Assembly: GCA_937124525.1 (NCBI GenBank)
Contig: CAKZLA010000453.1
Coordinates: forward strand, 1-14,243
From: an uncultured Desulfobacterium sp.
Lineage (GTDB): Bacteria; Desulfobacterota; Desulfobacteria; Desulfobacterales; Desulfobacteraceae
Length of the DNA stretch: 14,243 nt
Direction of reading: 5' to 3'
The position numbers were made by a program, and so were the translations under genes. This document shows, piece by piece, positions 1 through 7,744 of the stretch (its first letter is position 1; each line of letters starts with the position of its first letter). The notes beneath the pieces were generated by a model that was not told the DNA's origin, did no database searches, and was given only the letters and a program-made list of their open reading frames with translations.

Positions 1-181
1 TGGCCAGCACTGCAGTGGCTTCCCATATTTTTGACCACAGGGGAAAATTATTGAAAAGGTCATCCTGGTTAATAAAAGCATCAATTTTCTGGGGGACAAA
101 CAATTTCAACCGGTGACGGCCAACGGAAAAGGTGGTTTGCTCTACTTCGTGTTGTTGCTTGAACTGCTCAATGGAAAACAT
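1..181 (-). CDS. Probable class I SAM-dependent methyltransferase, N-terminal fragment
   Basis: An open frame begins with ATG at 181 and runs off the left edge, giving the first 60 residues (MFSIEQFKQQHEVEQ...). AAGGA lies eight bases upstream of the ATG, a good ribosome binding site. The last part reads FPLWSKIWEATAVLA, which resembles the N-terminal part of small lysine-type or general class I methyltransferases, where a 'lWskiWeas..La' segment precedes the SAM-binding glycine loop. The loop itself is outside the window, so the catalytic domain cannot be checked. The gene follows the lipoprotein gene on the same strand after a 230-base gap containing a hairpin, so it is probably a separate transcription unit. 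The methyltransferase assignment is family recognition from a short segment; that the frame is coding is better supported. Confidence 0.6.
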   Translation of the reverse strand, partial: MFSIEQFKQQHEVEQTTFSVGRHRLKLFVPQKIDAFINQDDLFNNFPLWSKIWEATAVLA

Positions 182-217
182 GCTGCGTATCCTTAAAAAA
201 TATTAAGATAAAATCAA

Positions 218-256
218 AAGCCCCCTGGAACAGATATTCCAGAGGGCTTCTTTTTT
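218..256. terminator. Hairpin terminator between lipoprotein gene and methyltransferase gene
   Basis: Arms 218-230 and 237-249 pair over 13 positions with one C/A mismatch around a six-base loop. On the plus strand the stem is followed by CTTTTTT. On the minus strand, the direction of both flanking genes, it is followed by CTTTTGATTTT, which is less uniform but still T-rich. It most likely ends the transcript of the lipoprotein gene. The better T-run faces plus, where no gene is visible. Confidence 0.6.
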
Positions 257-411
257 GTATTGTATGGACGATGGCAGTATCAACTAAAAGGTACCTGGAC
301 AAAAAATTTATACTTACAACTTATTTTCGGGCATTCTTCATATTACCTCACACAAATTTGCCAAATTTTGAAAAGTAATCAGTTGATTGTGACGGGTCCA
401 TGGGGCCAGAC

Positions 412-1635
412 TTACATTTCCGGTTTAATTGCCACGCGTCTGTTCAAGGATCGACCAAAATCGGTTGTGTTGGTGGCCACCGGCTGGGTGAATCCATACC
501 CTTCACAGGAGACTCGACCGGAACTGATGCCTTTATTCAAAAGATAATCCTTAGCGGCATTGGCTCTTTTGATGGACAGTTTTTGATTATAAGCTGCGCT
601 TCCCACATTATCTGTGTGGCCTTGCAGGACAATTGTCATGGCAGGATTTTTCTTCAGAATTTCCACAACGCCATTGAGTTCTCCAAACCCTTCGGGCTTG
701 AGATCATATTTGTCAAAATCAAAGAGCAAAGATCCAAGAATCCAGCAGCCTTGGGCGTTGACTTTCGCACCCATGGGGGTTCCCGGGCATTTATCCATGT
801 AATCATAGACACCATCTTGATCAGTATCCAGGGGGCAACCGTTCTGATCTACAACGACACCAGCAGGGGTATCGGGGCACAGATCATTGTCATCAATAAC
901 CCCATCGTTATCGCTGTCTTTGGGGTCTTCATTTTTTGTGAGGAAGACTTTTTTCACAAAGGCGGCCATGCCAGCGCTGGATATAAGTGCTTCTCCCTTG
1001 GAAAAAAAGCCACATTCACCGATGTCAGCAATTTTTTTCATCAGGGTCATTCCAGAGGCGGCATTGCCCACAAGGACAGGATAGATGCACAGAGAACTTC
1101 CAAATTTATCTTTTAATGCCTTGGCTGCAGAGATGGCATTACCCCCATTTTGAAGCCCATCGCTGACAATGATCAGGGCGGTTTTTCCCTTTGCCTGATC
1201 CAGGTCCATGGCAACGGCATTAATGGCTTTACCCATGGGGGTAAATCCACTGGTACCCGTTACTTTTTTCAGGGCAGTGCCAAAATTGGCGGTGGAATAG
1301 GTTGTCATACCATACTGGAGTTTGGTGGACATGGATTTATTGAGCCCAAAGGTTCTCAAACCTGCTTTTTGTCCAAGTTCCGGGATGGTTTGATTCATTC
1401 TGGAAACAAGTTCTGTGGCCAGGGTGTATTTGGGGGTTCCCTTACACAGATCATTCATGGAACTTGAGGCATCCATCACAACAATAAAATTATTGACCTT
1501 TGATGTGTAATGGGCTGCATTTATTTTAGCTGGTGAAAATGCTGGCAGTGATTGGGTCGGCCCCTGGGCCGCACAGGCGGCCATGAACATCATTGCGACA
1601 AAAACAATAGATCCCTTTAGAATAGTTTTTCCCAT
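412..1635 (-). CDS. Lipoprotein with VWA domain, calcium-type repeats and OmpA peptidoglycan-binding domain
   Basis: This 407-residue protein has a lipoprotein signal with lipobox MAAC (Cys21 lipidated). Residues about 48-232 form a von Willebrand A domain with an intact MIDAS set: D55-A-S57-S-S59, T132 and D159. Residues about 238-296 hold two thrombospondin type 3-like aspartate-rich repeats (DSDNDGVIDDNDLCP and DTDQDGVYDYMDKCP), expected to bind calcium. Residues about 303-405 are an OmpA C-terminal domain with HTDNVGS (340-346) and the conserved arginine R358, which in this family bind the peptidoglycan peptide. Export and lipidation would place it in the outer membrane, gripping the cell wall, with the VWA domain available for metal-dependent protein binding. 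The start has a strong ribosome binding site (AAGGAGG, plus-strand 1642-1648) and a promoter 129 bases upstream. The partner protein is unknown. Confidence 0.93.
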   Translation of the reverse strand: MGKTILKGSIVFVAMMFMAACAAQGPTQSLPAFSPAKINAAHYTSKVNNFIVVMDASSSMNDLCKGTPKYTLATELVSRMNQTIPELGQKAGLRTFGLNKSMSTKLQYGMTTYSTANFGTALKKVTGTSGFTPMGKAINAVAMDLDQAKGKTALIIVSDGLQNGGNAISAAKALKDKFGSSLCIYPVLVGNAASGMTLMKKIADIGECGFFSKGEALISSAGMAAFVKKVFLTKNEDPKDSDNDGVIDDNDLCPDTPAGVVVDQNGCPLDTDQDGVYDYMDKCPGTPMGAKVNAQGCWILGSLLFDFDKYDLKPEGFGELNGVVEILKKNPAMTIVLQGHTDNVGSAAYNQKLSIKRANAAKDYLLNKGISSGRVSCEGYGFTQPVATNTTDFGRSLNRRVAIKPEM

Positions 1636-1763
1636 GAAAATCCTCCTTTTAAAAATTTTCAGTGCATTCCTTATGATTTTGAGTAGATGACTACAACCTT
1701 TAAAAATCGTTCATACACAGGTCTTATTCTGTTGATATTAATAAGGCTTGTAATATGTGTATA

Positions 1764-1792
1764 TATTTAGCCTTCTGCTTCTAATGTGTCAA
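1764..1792 (-). promoter_or_regulatory. Sigma70-type promoter for the VWA-OmpA lipoprotein gene
   Basis: On the minus strand a perfect -35 box TTGACA (plus-strand 1787-1792) is followed, after exactly 17 bases, by TAAATA (plus-strand 1764-1769). Transcription would start near 1757 and leave a 5' leader of about 120 bases before the ATG at 1635. Nothing else on this strand competes for it. Confidence 0.7.
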
Positions 1793-1937
1793 GAATTTAA
1801 TGCTGTCAGTATAAATAAATAAATGGATGTCTGGATGGGAATGTCTTTTGCCATCAATCTGTTGATCCGGGAAGAATGTGGCTCCCTTGGATAATGGCGA
1901 GACAGGCACGGTATATTCCCGAAATTTGGAAAAAGTT

Positions 1938-1966
1938 TTGCGATTGTAGGGTGAATTTGCTATATA
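1938..1966 (+). promoter_or_regulatory. Plus-strand promoter candidate upstream of resB
   Basis: TTGCGA (1938-1943) and TATATA (1961-1966) are separated by 17 bases. Transcription would begin near 1973. No protein gene follows until resB at 2291, and a terminator-like hairpin lies between, so the product could be a short RNA or a leader with attenuation. Confidence 0.5.
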
Positions 1967-2029
1967 GTTTGGATTTGTTTCCGGGAAGATGCATGCTGAT
2001 CAAGCCCACGCAATTCAATGGGGCTGGGT

Positions 2030-2050
2030 AAGCCATTTTTTGGCTTTTTT
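2030..2050 (+). terminator. Terminator-like hairpin in the leader region before resB
   Basis: AAGCCA (2030-2035) pairs with TGGCTT (2041-2046) around five T's and runs directly into TTTT. The stem is only six pairs, so it would be weak. Upstream AGCCC (2003-2007) can pair with GGGCT (2021-2025) and could compete with the terminator stem. Confidence 0.45.
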
Positions 2051-2221
2051 CATCAAAATAACACGAAAGCTATAGATATAAATGCCACGGGCATACCGTA
2101 TTGGGGATCTGGCCAGACCACAACTAAAAATGGAACTCTAACAATATCAGTACTTTGGACGGAGTTTTACATAAAAAACAAACATGGCAGTAACTATCTG
2201 TCACAACTAAAGTTTAAATTA

Positions 2222-2255
2222 ACATGATTCCAGTATGTTGAATGGAATTTCATGT
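2222..2255 (+). other. Bulged hairpin upstream of resB
   Basis: ACATGATTCCA (2222-2232) pairs with TGGAATTTCATGT (2243-2255), leaving a two-base bulge and a ten-base loop. It lies 35 bases upstream of the resB start and has no T-run, so it is not a terminator. A role in resB expression is only a possibility. Confidence 0.35.
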
Positions 2256-2290
2256 AGAGAATCTAAGTCGAATTTAAGGAAAAATCAGGT

Positions 2291-3667
2291 ATGACCAGTA
2301 GAAAAAAGAAATTTGGCTCCAACAATGGGGTCTGGAAATTTTTTACATCGGTGAAATTAACTGTATTCGTGTTGCTGATCCTTGCGGCAACCTCTATCAT
2401 TGGAACCTTGATTCCACAAAATGCATCACAAGCCTTTTATCTTCAAAAATATGGTGAAGTGTTTTTTTCTCTTTTTAAATGGCTCAACATAATCGATATG
2501 TACCACTCTTGGTGGTTTCTGATGCTCATGGGCCTTTTGGCCGTTAATATTATTGTCTGTTCCATTGATAAGCTTCAAACCACCTGGAAAATTATTTTTC
2601 CTGACAAGGTGTCATTTAACCTGGAACGGTTCAATCGCATGGAATCTGCCCACCGATTTGATTCTGAAAAAGAGGCAGACATCCTGGAAAAAGCCTGTCA
2701 TGAACTCATGGAAAATACCATAGGTGCGGTGTCCGTTAAAAAGAGTGATGACGGCACAGCTCTTTTTGCAGAAAGGGGGCGTTGGACCCGTTTGGGGGTG
2801 TATGTGGTTCATTTGAGCATTCTCTTCATGCTTGCAGGCGCAGTCATTGGTTCTTTGCTGGGCTTCAAGGGGTTTGTTAACATTAATGAAGGTGAAAGCA
2901 CCGATATCATTGAGGCCAGGAAGGGGCAGCACGAACACATTTCTCTGGGATTTTCTGTGAGATGTAATAATTTTTCCGTCAGTTTCTATGACACTGGCCA
3001 ACCCAAAGAGTTTAAGTCCAGCCTCACCATCATTGATGATGGTAAGGAGATACTCACACGGGATGTCATCGTCAATGATCCCCTGCGCTATGGGGGGATC
3101 AGCTTTTATCAGTCCAGCTATGGCACGGCTTCGGCAAAGAATGTTCATTTGAAATATACCAGCAAAGACAGTGGTATGATCTATGAAAAATCCCTTTCCT
3201 TTAAAAAGGCGATTACGCTTCCCGAATCCGGGGGGCAGCTGATATTGGATCGTTTTGTAAATGGATATCAGTTCCGGGGACATAACCTTGGTGAGGGGTT
3301 TGTGGGGCGCATTGTGCCTGAGAATGGCCTTGAAACGGAAATTTTCATTTCGGTTAGATTTCCCACATTTGATAAAATGCGCCAGGGAAAATTCGCCTTT
3401 GAGGTGGATGGGTTTGACAAAAAATATTACACAGGACTCCAGGTGAACAAAGATCCCGGGGTGTGGTATGTTTACCTTGGATTCATCCTCATGATTGTGG
3501 GGTGCTGGATCACCTTTTTTATGTCCCACCAGAGTAGCTGCATTCACATTACCATGAGAGACGGTGAAAAAAGCCTGGTCATGGTATCAGGTTTTGCCCA
3601 TCGCAACCCCCAGGGAATGAAACTTAAAATAGAAAAACTGGCAGAAAAAATTAAGGATTTTAAATAA
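2291..3667 (+). CDS. resB: ResB-type cytochrome c maturation protein (system II)
   Basis: ResB works with CcsA (ResC) to carry heme across the inner membrane and attach it to CXXCH motifs of exported apocytochromes. The 458-residue protein has the family plan: membrane span at about 22-41, where SVKLTVFVLLILAATS ends in GTLIPQ; a second at about 72-92 with SWWFLMLMGLLAVN; a third at about 168-190 containing the conserved histidine H174 in YVVHLS; a large periplasmic domain from about 191 to 390; and a last span at about 393-411 followed by a cytoplasmic tail. AAGGA lies ten bases before the ATG. The stop overlaps the ccsA start by one base, so the two are translated together. Its position upstream of the five-heme qrcA suggests a supply role for that complex, though it should serve all c-type cytochromes. 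Confidence 0.93.
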   Translation: MTSRKKKFGSNNGVWKFFTSVKLTVFVLLILAATSIIGTLIPQNASQAFYLQKYGEVFFSLFKWLNIIDMYHSWWFLMLMGLLAVNIIVCSIDKLQTTWKIIFPDKVSFNLERFNRMESAHRFDSEKEADILEKACHELMENTIGAVSVKKSDDGTALFAERGRWTRLGVYVVHLSILFMLAGAVIGSLLGFKGFVNINEGESTDIIEARKGQHEHISLGFSVRCNNFSVSFYDTGQPKEFKSSLTIIDDGKEILTRDVIVNDPLRYGGISFYQSSYGTASAKNVHLKYTSKDSGMIYEKSLSFKKAITLPESGGQLILDRFVNGYQFRGHNLGEGFVGRIVPENGLETEIFISVRFPTFDKMRQGKFAFEVDGFDKKYYTGLQVNKDPGVWYVYLGFILMIVGCWITFFMSHQSSCIHITMRDGEKSLVMVSGFAHRNPQGMKLKIEKLAEKIKDFK

Positions 3668-4497
3668 TGAACAGTTCCATGCTTTTGTCTGTTGTTACCT
3701 TCGTGTATGCCTTTGCTTCGGTGCTTTACATTGGATCATGGACCTTTAAAAAGGAATTTATGGCCAAGGTGGGGTTGTATGTGCTTATTGCCGGATTTGT
3801 GGGCAATACGGTGGGCATTATCCTCAGATGGATTGAGTCCTACCAGATGGGATATGGCCATGCCCCGTTTTCCAATATGTATGAATCCCTTGTGTTTTTT
3901 TCCTGGACAGTGGCGGCCCTTTATATCTTTGTGGAATTTAAGTACAGAGAACGCATCATTGGTGTGTTTGCAACACCCTTGATATTCCTGGCCATTGCCT
4001 ATGCCTCTTTGTCCCCTTCCATTGCTGACCGGATAACCCCCCTTATCCCAGCTCTGAAAAGCAATTGGCTCATTGCCCATGTGATCACCTGTTTTCTGGG
4101 ATACGCCGGTTTTGCCGTGGCCTTTGGATTCAGTATCATGTATCTTGTAAAACCCACAGAGTCCCGCACCAAAGGTCTATCAGCGCGATTGCCCTCCTTA
4201 CCCCTGATTGATGAATTGACCCACCAGATGGTGATGTTTGGGTTTTTGTTTCTCTCCATTGGTATTATCACAGGGGCGGTGTGGGCCAACTCTGCCTGGG
4301 GCACTTACTGGTCCTGGGATCCCAAGGAGACATGGTCTTTGATCACATGGCTCATCTATGCCATACTGCTGCATCTTCGAATGATGCGGGGCTGGAATGG
4401 AAAACAGATCGCATGGGTCTCCATTGTGGGATTTATGGCGGTTCTGTTTACCTATTTTGGCGTTAACCTGTTGCCCGGCCTTCACAGTTATGCTTAG
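3667..4497 (+). CDS. ccsA: CcsA/ResC-type cytochrome c synthase subunit (heme handling, system II)
   Basis: This 276-residue polytopic membrane protein carries the tryptophan-rich WWD heme-handling motif WGTYWSWDPKETWS (211-224), the upstream motif HAPFSNMYES (65-74), and the conserved histidines expected to bind heme (H138, H236 and H273 in GLHSYA). About eight membrane spans can be traced. In system II it forms the heme channel and ligation site with ResB. The start overlaps the resB stop (TAATG), with AAGGA nine bases upstream inside the end of resB. No clear terminator follows; the next 371 bases hold structured DNA before qrcA. Length is close to that of the typical stand-alone ResC. Confidence 0.93.
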   Translation: MNSSMLLSVVTFVYAFASVLYIGSWTFKKEFMAKVGLYVLIAGFVGNTVGIILRWIESYQMGYGHAPFSNMYESLVFFSWTVAALYIFVEFKYRERIIGVFATPLIFLAIAYASLSPSIADRITPLIPALKSNWLIAHVITCFLGYAGFAVAFGFSIMYLVKPTESRTKGLSARLPSLPLIDELTHQMVMFGFLFLSIGIITGAVWANSAWGTYWSWDPKETWSLITWLIYAILLHLRMMRGWNGKQIAWVSIVGFMAVLFTYFGVNLLPGLHSYA

Positions 4498-4567
4498 GAT
4501 TTTATCTTGACAAGAAATACAGTTCTTAATATAGATTGACGTTGTTTGACCGGGTGGAAAATCATGG

Positions 4568-4589
4568 GCTTAATTCTAAGTCTGGCCAC
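4568..4589 (+). repeat. Short repeat, copy 1 (downstream of ccsA)
   Basis: The 22-base core reads GCTT, two variable bases, TTCTAAGTC, one variable base, GGCCAC. It matches 10169-10190 at 19 of 22 positions. Its 3' end forms part of a stem: CCGGGTGG (4550-4557) pairs perfectly with CCACCCGG (4586-4593) across a 28-base loop holding the rest of the repeat. Confidence 0.6.
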
Positions 4590-4755
4590 CCGGATTCGTA
4601 ATTTATACTTGGGAATCTGGCTTGAGTTGTTGTGATTTTTTTTAAGTTTGATGTGCTCAAAGGAACAGGTCAACAAATGTGGCGGCAATCCAGGTCTGAT
4701 TTTATCCCAAATGGCCGATGCTCAAACCCGGCCCGGAACTGTTTTATGGAAGTGG

Positions 4756-4786
4756 CTGTGACGCGGGTATGACATACCTTTCACAG
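4756..4786. promoter_or_regulatory. Nested inverted repeat upstream of qrcA (operator or RNA hairpin candidate)
   Basis: GGTATG-A-CATACC (4766-4778) is a perfect inverted repeat, enclosed by CTGTGA (4756-4761) and TCACAG (4781-4786), which also pair. The two arms differ by only two unpaired bases. No T-run follows, so it is not a terminator. It sits 82 bases before the qrcA start, a sensible place for an operator or a structured leader. The outer arms contain TGTGA/TCACA half-sites like those of Crp-Fnr regulators, but the 17-base gap between them is far too wide for a classical Crp site. Confidence 0.5.
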
Positions 4787-4868
4787 TGTAAATATGGTGC
4801 CGGATTGATATGATTTCCGGTGCAATCGGTATTTGTGTTTCATCAACAATTTAATTGATGGGGTTTTC

Positions 4869-5543
4869 ATGAGCGAATTAGAAGAGAAAACTGAAAAAGG
4901 TTCTGCAGATGCCCTGGAGTTGGGCGGATCTGAAGACCAGAAGGCAGAAGGGGATTCCGGCGTTGGAACGGGGGTCCTCTTTTTTATTGCAGCCTTTGCT
5001 GTCTGCTTTCTATCGGGGTGGTTGCTGTTTCCCAACCTGCTTTATTCAAAAAAAGAGCAACCCTTTAATTTTAACCATGCCCTGCATGTGGAAGAAATGG
5101 GCGGATGTGACTCCTGTCATTACTTCCGGGAAGATGGCAGCTTTGCGGGTCTTCCCAAACTTTCCCAGTGCGTGGAATGCCATGCCGAAGTCATGGGTGA
5201 AACAGAGGATGAGGCCATCTTTGTTGCAGAGTATGTGGAAAAAGAGAAGGAAGTGCCATGGCTGATCTATTCCGAGCAGCCGGACTGTGTCTTTTTCTCC
5301 CATTCAGCCCATGTTGTGGCGGCCCAGATGGATTGTGTCTCCTGCCATGGGCACATTGGTGAATCCACCACCATGAAACCCTATGAGGAAAACAGAATCA
5401 CGGGCTACAGCCGGGATATCTGGGGAAAGAATATCTGGGGATTTAAGAAGAATTCCTGGGATCGCATGAAAATGGATGACTGTGCAGAATGTCATGAAAA
5501 AGAAACAGGAAGCAAGGGCGCATGTTTTCAATGTCATAAATAG
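4869..5543 (+). CDS. qrcA: QrcA, membrane-anchored multiheme cytochrome c of the quinone reductase complex
   Basis: QrcA is the electron entry subunit: it receives electrons from periplasmic type I cytochrome c3, reduced by hydrogenases and formate dehydrogenases. The 224-residue protein has an acidic cytoplasmic N-terminus, one membrane anchor at about 33-54, and a periplasmic domain with five CXXCH motifs (C80-H84, C101-H105, C156-H160, C205-H209, C219-H223). Histidines in FNHALH (68-73) and FSHSAH (143-148) are likely axial ligands. I chose the ATG at 4869, with GATGGGG just upstream, over an in-frame TTG at 4833, because the encoded MSELEEK start precedes the anchor naturally. The Desulfovibrio protein is described as hexaheme, so one motif may be missing or atypical here. 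It is followed by qrcB after 50 bases. Symbol rests on the exact qrcABCD order. Confidence 0.9.
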   Translation: MSELEEKTEKGSADALELGGSEDQKAEGDSGVGTGVLFFIAAFAVCFLSGWLLFPNLLYSKKEQPFNFNHALHVEEMGGCDSCHYFREDGSFAGLPKLSQCVECHAEVMGETEDEAIFVAEYVEKEKEVPWLIYSEQPDCVFFSHSAHVVAAQMDCVSCHGHIGESTTMKPYEENRITGYSRDIWGKNIWGFKKNSWDRMKMDDCAECHEKETGSKGACFQCHK

Positions 5544-5593
5544 ACAATTTCCTTTGCGTTGGAATGCTTTAAACTTTATTGAGGTTATAACCT

Positions 5594-7744
5594 ATGAAAG
5601 TAGATAGAAGAAGCTTCTTGGGACTGGGACTTGGCGCAGCTGCCGGTGTGGCCGTTACTCCGGCAACCTGGAAACTCATGGATGACTCATCCATTTGGAC
5701 CCAGAACTGGCCGTGGACCCCTGTTCCCCCCGATGGAGAAGTGACATTTGACGAGACCATCTGCAGCCTGTGTTCGGGCCATTGCGGTATAAGTGTCAGA
5801 AAAATAGATGGAAGACCGGTGAAAATAGAAGGGACAAAAGGGCATCCCATCAACGATGGCGGGGTGTGTCTCCATGGCCTTTCCGCATTGCAGTACCTCC
5901 ATGATCCTTCCCGGGTCAAATCTCCCATGATCAAGATTGATGGTACCTGGAAAAAAGCCACCTGGGAAGAGGCCCTGGCCCATGCTGCAAAGGCATTGGG
6001 TGATATTCGTAAGGCAGGCAAAGCCAATGCCATTGCCTGCATAACCGAAAATGACAGGGGAACCGTTCCCGGTCTTTTTAAACGCCTGACCACCGTGCTT
6101 GGATCCAATAATTATTACACCATGGATACCATGGGAAAAACCTGGTCCAGCACCATTGAAGCCATCAATGGCGTCAAGGCCGACGTGGGCTTTGACCTTA
6201 AAAATAGTGATCTTATTCTAAGCTTTGGCACGGGTTTTATAGAAGGATGGGGCTCGCCTGTATATAACTTTCAGGTGAATGCCCAGAGAAAAACCATTGG
6301 TGCAAAATTGATTCAAGTTGAGGCGAGACTCTCCAACACCGCTGCCGCCGCCGATACATGGGTCCCGGCAAAACCGGGCACCGAAGCAGACCTTGCCCTT
6401 GCCCTCTGCGGCGTACTGATCACCACGGGTCGTTATGATAAAAAAGCAATTCAAAATGATGCCGCTTTTAAAGCCTTTGCCAAGATGGTCCAAGATCAGT
6501 ATGCCCCGGCCAAGATGGCACGCATCACCGGTATAGATGTGGCCACCATTCAAAAGTTAGCCATGGCCTTTGCCGATGCCAAGAAACCCATTGCCATTGC
6601 CGGTAAGGGCAAGGGCGATGCCGCCGGAAATACCCGGGAATTTGCTGCGGTGTATGCCCTGAACTGCCTTGCGGGTAATATTAATGCCCCGGGCGGCCTC
6701 TGGCTCATGGAGAAAGATCCCGGAGAGGTGTGGCCCTCCATTGAAATGGATGCCATGGCAACAAAGGGTATTACCCAGACAAAGCTTGTTGGAACAGACA
6801 GTGTGGATAACTTCATGGCCATGGTAACCGCATCGGCAAAAAACCCGGTGGAGGCGTTGCTGGTGTATAATGCCAATCCCTGCTATACCCTGAAAAATGC
6901 CAAGGCCGTCACCGAGGCCGTTAAGAAAATCCCCTTTGTAATTAGTTTCTCTTCCTATATGGACGAAACCACCCAGTTGGCCAATGTTGTTCTGCCAAGC
7001 CACATGTTCCTTGAGCGGCGTGAAGATCTTCCCCTTTTGGGTCCTGTGCCCCTGGATATAACAGCCCTGTCCCAGCCCATGATTGCCCCCCTGTTTGATA
7101 CCCGTCACCCCGGAGACAGTGTCCTTTCCCTGGCTACTGCAATGGAGGGATCTGTGGCTGCAAGCTTCCCATGGGAAACCTATGATGCCTGCCTTGAAGC
7201 AGTAAAGGCCCCGGTGTGGGAGACCCTTTCAGAAAATGGGGCCGTGGTGAAAGAGTCGGTGACTTTGGTTAAAAATACATCCGGCATGGATTTCTCCTCG
7301 TTGTTGAATGATGCCGTGGCCATTGCTGCCGGTGGGGATGAAGCATCCTATCCTCTGGTTTTGATACCCGTGGACAACATCCGTCTGACAGGTGGGATTG
7401 CCGCTTCCCCCTTTGCCGTAAAGACCGTTTCCGATACGGTGATCAAGGGAGCCGACAGTTTTGTTGAAATCAATCCTGATACTGCAGATCAACTTCGTCT
7501 CTCCCAGGGGGATGAGGTGCTCGTCACCACACCTGTTGGCAGTGCCACCGTTAAGGTAAACCTTTTTGACGGCATCATGCCCGGTGTGGTTGCCATGGCC
7601 CAGGGCTTGGGGCATGCCATGGCTGAAAACCCCTATGTGGGTGGCAAGGGCGTTAATGTGAATGAACTCGTGGGGCCTGTCATGGATGCCATATCCGGAC
7701 TGGATGCTGCCTGGGGAATCCGGGCGAAAATCTCCAGAGTCTGA
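5594..7744 (+). CDS. qrcB: QrcB, periplasmic molybdopterin-oxidoreductase-like subunit
   Basis: This 716-residue protein belongs to the molybdopterin oxidoreductase superfamily but acts in Qrc as an electron-transfer or structural subunit; the Desulfovibrio protein was found without molybdenum. Residues 4-10 (DRRSFLG) are a twin-arginine export signal followed by a hydrophobic stretch. C57, C60, C64 and C92 form the N-terminal [4Fe-4S] site. The lysine or arginine that usually follows the fourth cysteine in active enzymes is replaced by histidine (C92-L-H94-G). At the expected molybdenum-ligand region (about 180-190, MGKTWSSTIEA) no cysteine or selenocysteine is present. The C-terminal part (about 590-710) looks like the usual dinucleotide-binding barrel. 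GAGG lies nine bases before the start. The stop overlaps an ATG of a 24-codon frame. QrcC has no signal of its own and probably crosses the membrane bound to QrcB. Confidence 0.92.
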   Translation: MKVDRRSFLGLGLGAAAGVAVTPATWKLMDDSSIWTQNWPWTPVPPDGEVTFDETICSLCSGHCGISVRKIDGRPVKIEGTKGHPINDGGVCLHGLSALQYLHDPSRVKSPMIKIDGTWKKATWEEALAHAAKALGDIRKAGKANAIACITENDRGTVPGLFKRLTTVLGSNNYYTMDTMGKTWSSTIEAINGVKADVGFDLKNSDLILSFGTGFIEGWGSPVYNFQVNAQRKTIGAKLIQVEARLSNTAAAADTWVPAKPGTEADLALALCGVLITTGRYDKKAIQNDAAFKAFAKMVQDQYAPAKMARITGIDVATIQKLAMAFADAKKPIAIAGKGKGDAAGNTREFAAVYALNCLAGNINAPGGLWLMEKDPGEVWPSIEMDAMATKGITQTKLVGTDSVDNFMAMVTASAKNPVEALLVYNANPCYTLKNAKAVTEAVKKIPFVISFSSYMDETTQLANVVLPSHMFLERREDLPLLGPVPLDITALSQPMIAPLFDTRHPGDSVLSLATAMEGSVAASFPWETYDACLEAVKAPVWETLSENGAVVKESVTLVKNTSGMDFSSLLNDAVAIAAGGDEASYPLVLIPVDNIRLTGGIAASPFAVKTVSDTVIKGADSFVEINPDTADQLRLSQGDEVLVTTPVGSATVKVNLFDGIMPGVVAMAQGLGHAMAENPYVGGKGVNVNELVGPVMDAISGLDAAWGIRAKISRV

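Larger units (their letters stand above)
1636..2290. other. Gene-free stretch upstream of resB
   Basis: No convincing protein gene is present. The short open frames at 1854-2036 (minus) and 2018-2227 (plus) lack ribosome binding sites and family resemblance. The stretch holds the lipoprotein gene's leader and promoter, a plus-strand promoter (1938-1966), a terminator-like hairpin (2030-2050) and a bulged hairpin (2222-2255) just upstream of resB. Confidence 0.7.
4498..4868. other. Gene-free stretch between ccsA and qrcA
   Basis: There is no protein gene here. It contains a long-loop stem (4550-4593) with one copy of a short repeat, and a nested inverted repeat (4756-4786) about 80 bases upstream of qrcA. 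I could not find a convincing sigma70 promoter, although the gap and structures suggest qrc has its own control. Confidence 0.6.

Noticed and set aside
260..547. A 95-codon plus-strand frame after the hairpin at 218-256
   Set aside because: It runs antisense into the lipoprotein gene and has no ribosome binding site or family resemblance.
400..1116. A 238-codon plus-strand open frame
   Set aside because: It lies opposite the well-supported VWA-OmpA gene, has no ribosome binding site, and its translation resembles no family; it is a shadow of the real gene.
1854..2227. Two short open frames (minus 1854-2036, plus 2018-2227)
   Set aside because: Neither has a ribosome binding site or recognisable features; regulatory structures explain the stretch better.
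2612..3547. A 311-codon minus-strand open frame
   Set aside because: It is fully antisense to resB, which has clear family motifs; length reflects codon bias of the sense gene.
4756..4786. A classical Crp/Fnr site upstream of qrcA
   Set aside because: TGTGA and TCACA are both present but the gap between them is much larger than the six bases such a site needs.
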